Shown: piece after piece, positions 60,845-64,000 of the stretch
Position numbering within the stretch: position 1 is the stretch's first letter
Layout: every line of letters starts with the position of its first letter
The notes under the pieces: generated by a model
What the model was told of the DNA's origin: nothing
Seen by the model: only the letters and a program-made list of their open reading frames with translations
Database searches by the model: none
Position numbers and translations under genes: made by a program
Assembly: GCF_030282825.1 (NCBI RefSeq)
Contig: NZ_JASTZU010000018.1
Span: forward strand, 186,001-250,000
DNA: 64,000 nt
Reading direction: 5' to 3'
Origin: Aquibacillus rhizosphaerae
Lineage (GTDB): Bacteria > Bacillota > Bacilli > Bacillales > Amphibacillaceae

Positions 60845-62149
60845 TTAATCACTGTTTTCGTTTATATTAAATTTCAATATTTTTAAATATTCATTCCACT
60901 TCGCATCACTGTTTCTAGTGATGCTTTCTTTATGTTCTCGAACATTGTAAATAGTAAAGTTTTGATAATGAAACTTTGAGATATTTATTAATCTAGTTAA
61001 TACACTTACATCTTCATAAAGCCTGCCATTTTCAAATGGAATTACCGGGAACCCTCCGACTTCCTTTAAAGATGAAGTCCGATATATTCTTGGTCCAAGT
61101 GGAAAGTGATAGGATAGTAAGTTAGAAATACCATCAATTTGAATACCCTTTGATTCCCCTTTAAAAACAACATCTCTGTCTAATTGTTTCCATTTCTTTA
61201 AATTTCCATATAACAGAGAAAATTCCTTAGGTAGATCGTGTAAAAGTTCTTTAACAGTCGAAACAGCATCCGGATCAAGCCAGTCATCTGCATCAAGTTC
61301 CAAAATAAAATCTGAAGTTACTTCAGACAATAATTGGTTTAAGGCGATTGCCTTCCCCTCATTCTTTTTATGAAATATTTTAACATGATTAAATTTATTC
61401 CATTGTTTTAGATTATTATAAGAATTATCAGTGGATCCATCATCAATAATTAATATTTGATCAAAATGTTCATTTTGTAAGAGACATGAGACAACTGCAG
61501 TCTCTACATACTTTTCCATATTATAATTAGATACTATTACAGATAGTGATGTATAGTTTGTTTTGACTGGATTTAGTTGGTACTTTTCTATGATTTTTGC
61601 TTTTTCAATGCTATTAGTGGAGCTGTTTTTTCTTGCTTGCTTGACTACACCCTCTTTAAATTGTTGACAAGATATTTCTACTTTGAGAAGCATAGCAGGA
61701 AGTCGAGACTCTTTAAATGGTAATTGAAAATCCGACATGAACTTCTCCTTTTTAATAAAAGAAGTAAGAAGTAAATATGGACGATGAATAACTTTATTGG
61801 AAATTTCATATGAAGTTACTAAGGCTGTCTTTGATTGATCTAGCTCTAGGGTTTCACTACTTATTTTAGGAGAAAGGTAGTCTGTATCCTGAAGAAGTAA
61901 TACATATTCTGTAGAAATTTCATCAATAGTATTATTTAATAGTTGTCCTGAATCATTAATCTCGTTAGAGATAAATTCAATCTTGTCAAACCACTCACTT
62001 TCCATCATGAAATTTGTAGATATTTTTTCTTCCGTAATAACTATAATAGAATGCAACTTATTTCTGATTGGTATTAAGGAGAATAGTGCTTTATTCAATA
62101 TTGACTGCTCAGCATAATCTACAAGAATAGCAGTTATATCTTTCAACAT
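60845..62149 (-). CDS. Glycosyltransferase family 2 with N-terminal extension
   Basis: A 434-residue protein. From about residue 200 it is a GT-A family 2 enzyme: SLSVIVSNYNMEKYVETAVV, IIDDGSTDNSYNN, KNEGKAIALNQLL and the metal-binding LELDADDWLDPDA. The first 200 residues read like a second, degenerate GT-A-type domain (SIIVITEEKIS, EYVLLLQDTDYLSP). No membrane segment. ATG follows GGGAGGGG. Convergent with the aminotransferase, only one base between the stops. Confidence 0.88.
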   Translation of the reverse strand: MLKDITAILVDYAEQSILNKALFSLIPIRNKLHSIIVITEEKISTNFMMESEWFDKIEFISNEINDSGQLLNNTIDEISTEYVLLLQDTDYLSPKISSETLELDQSKTALVTSYEISNKVIHRPYLLLTSFIKKEKFMSDFQLPFKESRLPAMLLKVEISCQQFKEGVVKQARKNSSTNSIEKAKIIEKYQLNPVKTNYTSLSVIVSNYNMEKYVETAVVSCLLQNEHFDQILIIDDGSTDNSYNNLKQWNKFNHVKIFHKKNEGKAIALNQLLSEVTSDFILELDADDWLDPDAVSTVKELLHDLPKEFSLLYGNLKKWKQLDRDVVFKGESKGIQIDGISNLLSYHFPLGPRIYRTSSLKEVGGFPVIPFENGRLYEDVSVLTRLINISKFHYQNFTIYNVREHKESITRNSDAKWNEYLKILKFNINENSD

Positions 62150-62432
62150 AAACCCCTCCCTACTTACATTAAATTATTTTAACTTTTATACAAACATATG
62201 CATTCACGCTTGACATTATCCTTACTTTTTCTCCCCCTTTTTTAAAATAGTTTGTTCATTTTTTTGTCTGTATGTATTATAATTAAAATTTTCTTAATCT
62301 ATCTCTAGACTTAATAATAATATTTACATAAGATGCAAAACCGCTATCAATTGGGTCTCTAAATTGAGGGACCTCAAGTTTTATCAATAAAAATAGATAG
62401 CGCTTAGTTGTTTTTGGAGTAAGAACATCGTA
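62150..62432. other. Intergenic, 283 bp, with weak hairpin
   Basis: CGCTATC (62342-62348 region) and GATAGCG (62396-62402 region) enclose an inner GGTC/GGACC hairpin; on the minus strand it ends GCGGTTTTG and may end the broken epimerase gene. No gene seen. This marks the right boundary of the glycan locus. Confidence 0.4.
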
Positions 62433-63319
62433 TTAATGCAATATATCATATAAGGTTTTATCAATGTTATTATAGGTGAATCGGAAGCCTTCATGTTCCA
62501 ACCTTTCAGGAATAACCCATCTACTTTTTAAAACTAACTCTGTTTCCGTTCTAATTAGTACGGACCCTATCTCAAGTATCCACTTCGGTGCAGGTAAACC
62601 AAACTTAACATTTAATGTTTTACGCATCTTTTCCATCAGTTCTCTGTTTTTTACTGGTTCAGGAGCGGAACAATTAAATACTCCTTTTAAATACTCTCTA
62701 TCTCTTACAAACAAAATAATTTGAAACAAATCTTCCACATGTATAAAGCTGAATTTTGCTTGCCAGACCCCTGGACTCCACCAAGACCATACTTTACCAA
62801 ATTTAGATATGGAGTCATTACACCGCCACCTTCGCCTAATACAATCGCAGTACGTAGAGCGATTTGTCTCGTTTTTGGTAGGTTAAATGAAAAGAAAGTT
62901 TGCTCCCAAGCTTTTGCAACATTAACAGAAAACCCTGTACCAATGTCACCAGTTTCTTCAGTCATGGGGCGATCTTCAGCATGTCGATAAATGGTTGCCG
63001 TACTTGAATTCATCCATACTTCAGGAGGATTAGTACAAGACAAAATAGTATCACCAAGTATTTTGGTAGTTGAAACTCTTGAATTCATAATCTCTTGCTT
63101 GTTCGACTCATTGTACCGACAATTCACTGATTTTCCCGCAAGATTAATTAATAGTTCAGCATCTTCTATTGCTTCTTTCAAGGCCGATGAATCATCCCAA
63201 GAAACATGCTGGGCTTGCCTTGATATAATGACGACCTCATAGCCTAGCTCATTAAATCTTTTTTCAAAGTACTTTCCAATAAATCCAGTACCACCAGCCA
63301 AAATTACTTTTTGCTTCAT
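62433..63319 (-). pseudogene. TIGR01777-type epimerase (SDR39U1/YfhF-like), frameshifted
   Basis: The first 204 codons (from ATG 63319) give ILAGGTGFIGKYFEKRFNEL, LINLAGKSVNCRY, NSSTATIYRHAEDRPMTEET and IVLGEGGGVMTPYLNLVKYG, all typical of TIGR01777. The frame then fails at GSGKQN and stops at about 62705. In the next frame the normal continuation appears: FSFIHVEDLFQIILFVRD, FNCSAPEPVKNRELMEKMRK and PERLEHEGFRFTY, ending at 62433. One A is missing from a CAAAA run near 62753. Decay or a homopolymer sequencing error. Confidence 0.85.
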
Positions 63320-63419
63320 ATAATAACCCCAATCTTTATCAAAAGGATTCGATTTATGTATCGTTAAAAGAAAAATATCTGCACTTTAATGATAATATAA
63401 ATTCCCATTTTTAAAATTT

Positions 63420-63468
63420 AAAAAATACCCCAGTTTTTTAGGTTAGTAACACCCGTTCAACTGGGGTA
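63420..63468 (-). terminator. Terminator after the YjiH-like gene
   Basis: TACCCCAGTT (63426-63435) pairs with AACTGGGGTA (63459-63468); the minus side runs into TTTTTTAAAT. Confidence 0.8.
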
Positions 63469-63482
63469 GTAATCGTGTAACT

Positions 63483-64000
63483 TTAAAAGACTATGTGTGC
63501 TATTCCGGCAATTATCGGTAATGTAATCAATGTCCGTAGTAAAAATATGACAATAAGGTCAAGAAAATGAACAGGCAATTTAGATGCAAGTAAGATCCCA
63601 CCTACTTCGGACATATAGATTAATTGTGTAACCGAAACACTTGCAATAACAAAGCGAGTCAACTCGCTTTCGATTCCGCGACCTATAACTGCTGGTAAAA
63701 ACATATCCGCAAATCCAAGCACCATTGTTTGAGCAGCTTCCGTTGCTTCAGGTACTTGTAATAGATGAAGAATTGGAATAAACGGTGCCCCGATAATTTC
63801 AAAAACAGTTGTTGTTTCTGCAATAATAACTGCTATTGTTCCAAATGCCATGACAACCGGAAGGACACCAAACCACATGTCGACAACATTTTTCAATCCA
63901 CTCTTCATTGTAAAACCGAAACTATTATTTGCTTTTGCTCGCTCCAAAGCTTTGATCATTCCGAAACTTAATCGTTCTTTTCCAGATAAATAATCTGTTT
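63483..64000 (-). CDS. YjiH-like membrane protein with nucleoside-recognition (Gate) domain, 5' end beyond the window
   Basis: An open frame entering from the right edge (TDYLSGKERLSFGMIKALER) and ending at 63483; 172 residues are visible. Several helices and a Gate-type segment are seen: MWFGVLPVVMAFGTIAVIIA, QTMVLGFADMFLPAVIGRGI and VIASVSVTQLIYMSEVGGIL. These match the C-terminal half of YjiH/COG3314 proteins. An ATG at 63959 is internal and not the start. Substrate unknown. Confidence 0.82.
   Translation of the reverse strand, partial: TDYLSGKERLSFGMIKALERAKANNSFGFTMKSGLKNVVDMWFGVLPVVMAFGTIAVIIAETTTVFEIIGAPFIPILHLLQVPEATEAAQTMVLGFADMFLPAVIGRGIESELTRFVIASVSVTQLIYMSEVGGILLASKLPVHFLDLIVIFLLRTLITLPIIAGIAHIVF

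Noticed and set aside
46350-62149. The glycan locus as a capsule or teichuronic acid operon
   Set aside because: No initiating transferase, flippase, polymerase or exporter is present, and genes are on both strands with short transcripts; a cytoplasmic spore glycan fits better, though export genes elsewhere cannot be excluded.
62721-63242. Two + strand frames (89 and 83 codons) opposite the broken epimerase
   Set aside because: Both are shadows of the TIGR01777-type coding sequence on the minus strand.

Overview
The window is AT-rich, densely packed DNA from an endospore-forming member of the Bacillaceae. The evidence is strong AGGAGG ribosome sites, frequent TTG/GTG starts, spore coat genes (CotF-type, CotX-type), a SpoIID/LytB protein, YqfQ, YozE, DUF2584-type and YolD-type proteins, a type III PKS/methyltransferase pair as in bpsAB, and ypdP-ypeP and yoxD homologues. 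An Oceanobacillus/Virgibacillus-like genus is my inference, not a demonstrated identity. No rRNA, tRNA, CRISPR array, prophage or intact insertion sequence was seen.

Layout. 1-8.4 kb: housekeeping and small conserved genes (P1 peptidase, acylphosphatase, 7Fe ferredoxin, LysM-M14 peptidase, phosphatase, AbrB-type transporter, MsrAB fusion, YqfQ, a 26-residue membrane peptide, DUF2584 and YhcU-like proteins). 8.5-14 kb: SbcDC nuclease and a hydrolase. 14-16.3 kb: a LexA-controlled divergent pair (YolD-like and a 48-residue protein), yozE, and a Tat cassette (two tatA, one tatC). 16.4-24.4 kb: DMT efflux protein, DinB, two Nudix genes (one frameshifted), thyA-dfrA, a lethal-factor-like metalloprotease, an NlpC/P60 wall hydrolase, an HD phosphohydrolase and a DUF72 protein. 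24.4-28.6 kb: csp with a structured leader, a preQ1-I riboswitch controlling a queuosine-precursor transporter, an RNase H-like gene and bpsAB. 28.7-35 kb: an amber-interrupted anti-sigma-like gene, a BsuPI lipoprotein, a decayed GNAT gene, kynU-kynB and SpoIID/LytB. 35-39 kb: a GntR(YtrA)-controlled ABC export operon behind a 40-bp perfect palindrome. 39-42.2 kb: YoxD-like reductase, phosphoesterase and small proteins.

42.3-62.2 kb is the most interesting part. A block of spore coat genes, two with good sigma-K-type promoters, is followed by an approximately 16-kb glycan locus read from both strands. It contains relatives of all five enzymes that turn UDP-GlcNAc into UDP-2,3-diacetamido-2,3-dideoxy-mannuronic acid: a WbpA-like dehydrogenase, WbpB-like oxidoreductase, WbpE-like aminotransferase, WbpD-like acetyltransferase and WbpI-like 2-epimerase. 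It also has six glycosyltransferases (three are paralogues), two further sugar-nucleotide-type dehydrogenases/epimerases and, unusually, a homologue of the heparan-sulfate D-glucuronyl C5-epimerase. No initiating lipid transferase, flippase, polymerase or exporter is present. My hypothesis is that the mother cell makes this acidic amino-uronate glycan in its cytoplasm and attaches it to the spore surface.

The window also shows gene decay: four otherwise recognisable genes are broken by a single-base frameshift or an amber codon (Nudix, DUF4179 anti-sigma-like, GNAT, TIGR01777 epimerase). Sequencing errors cannot be excluded. The right edge cuts a YjiH-type membrane protein.
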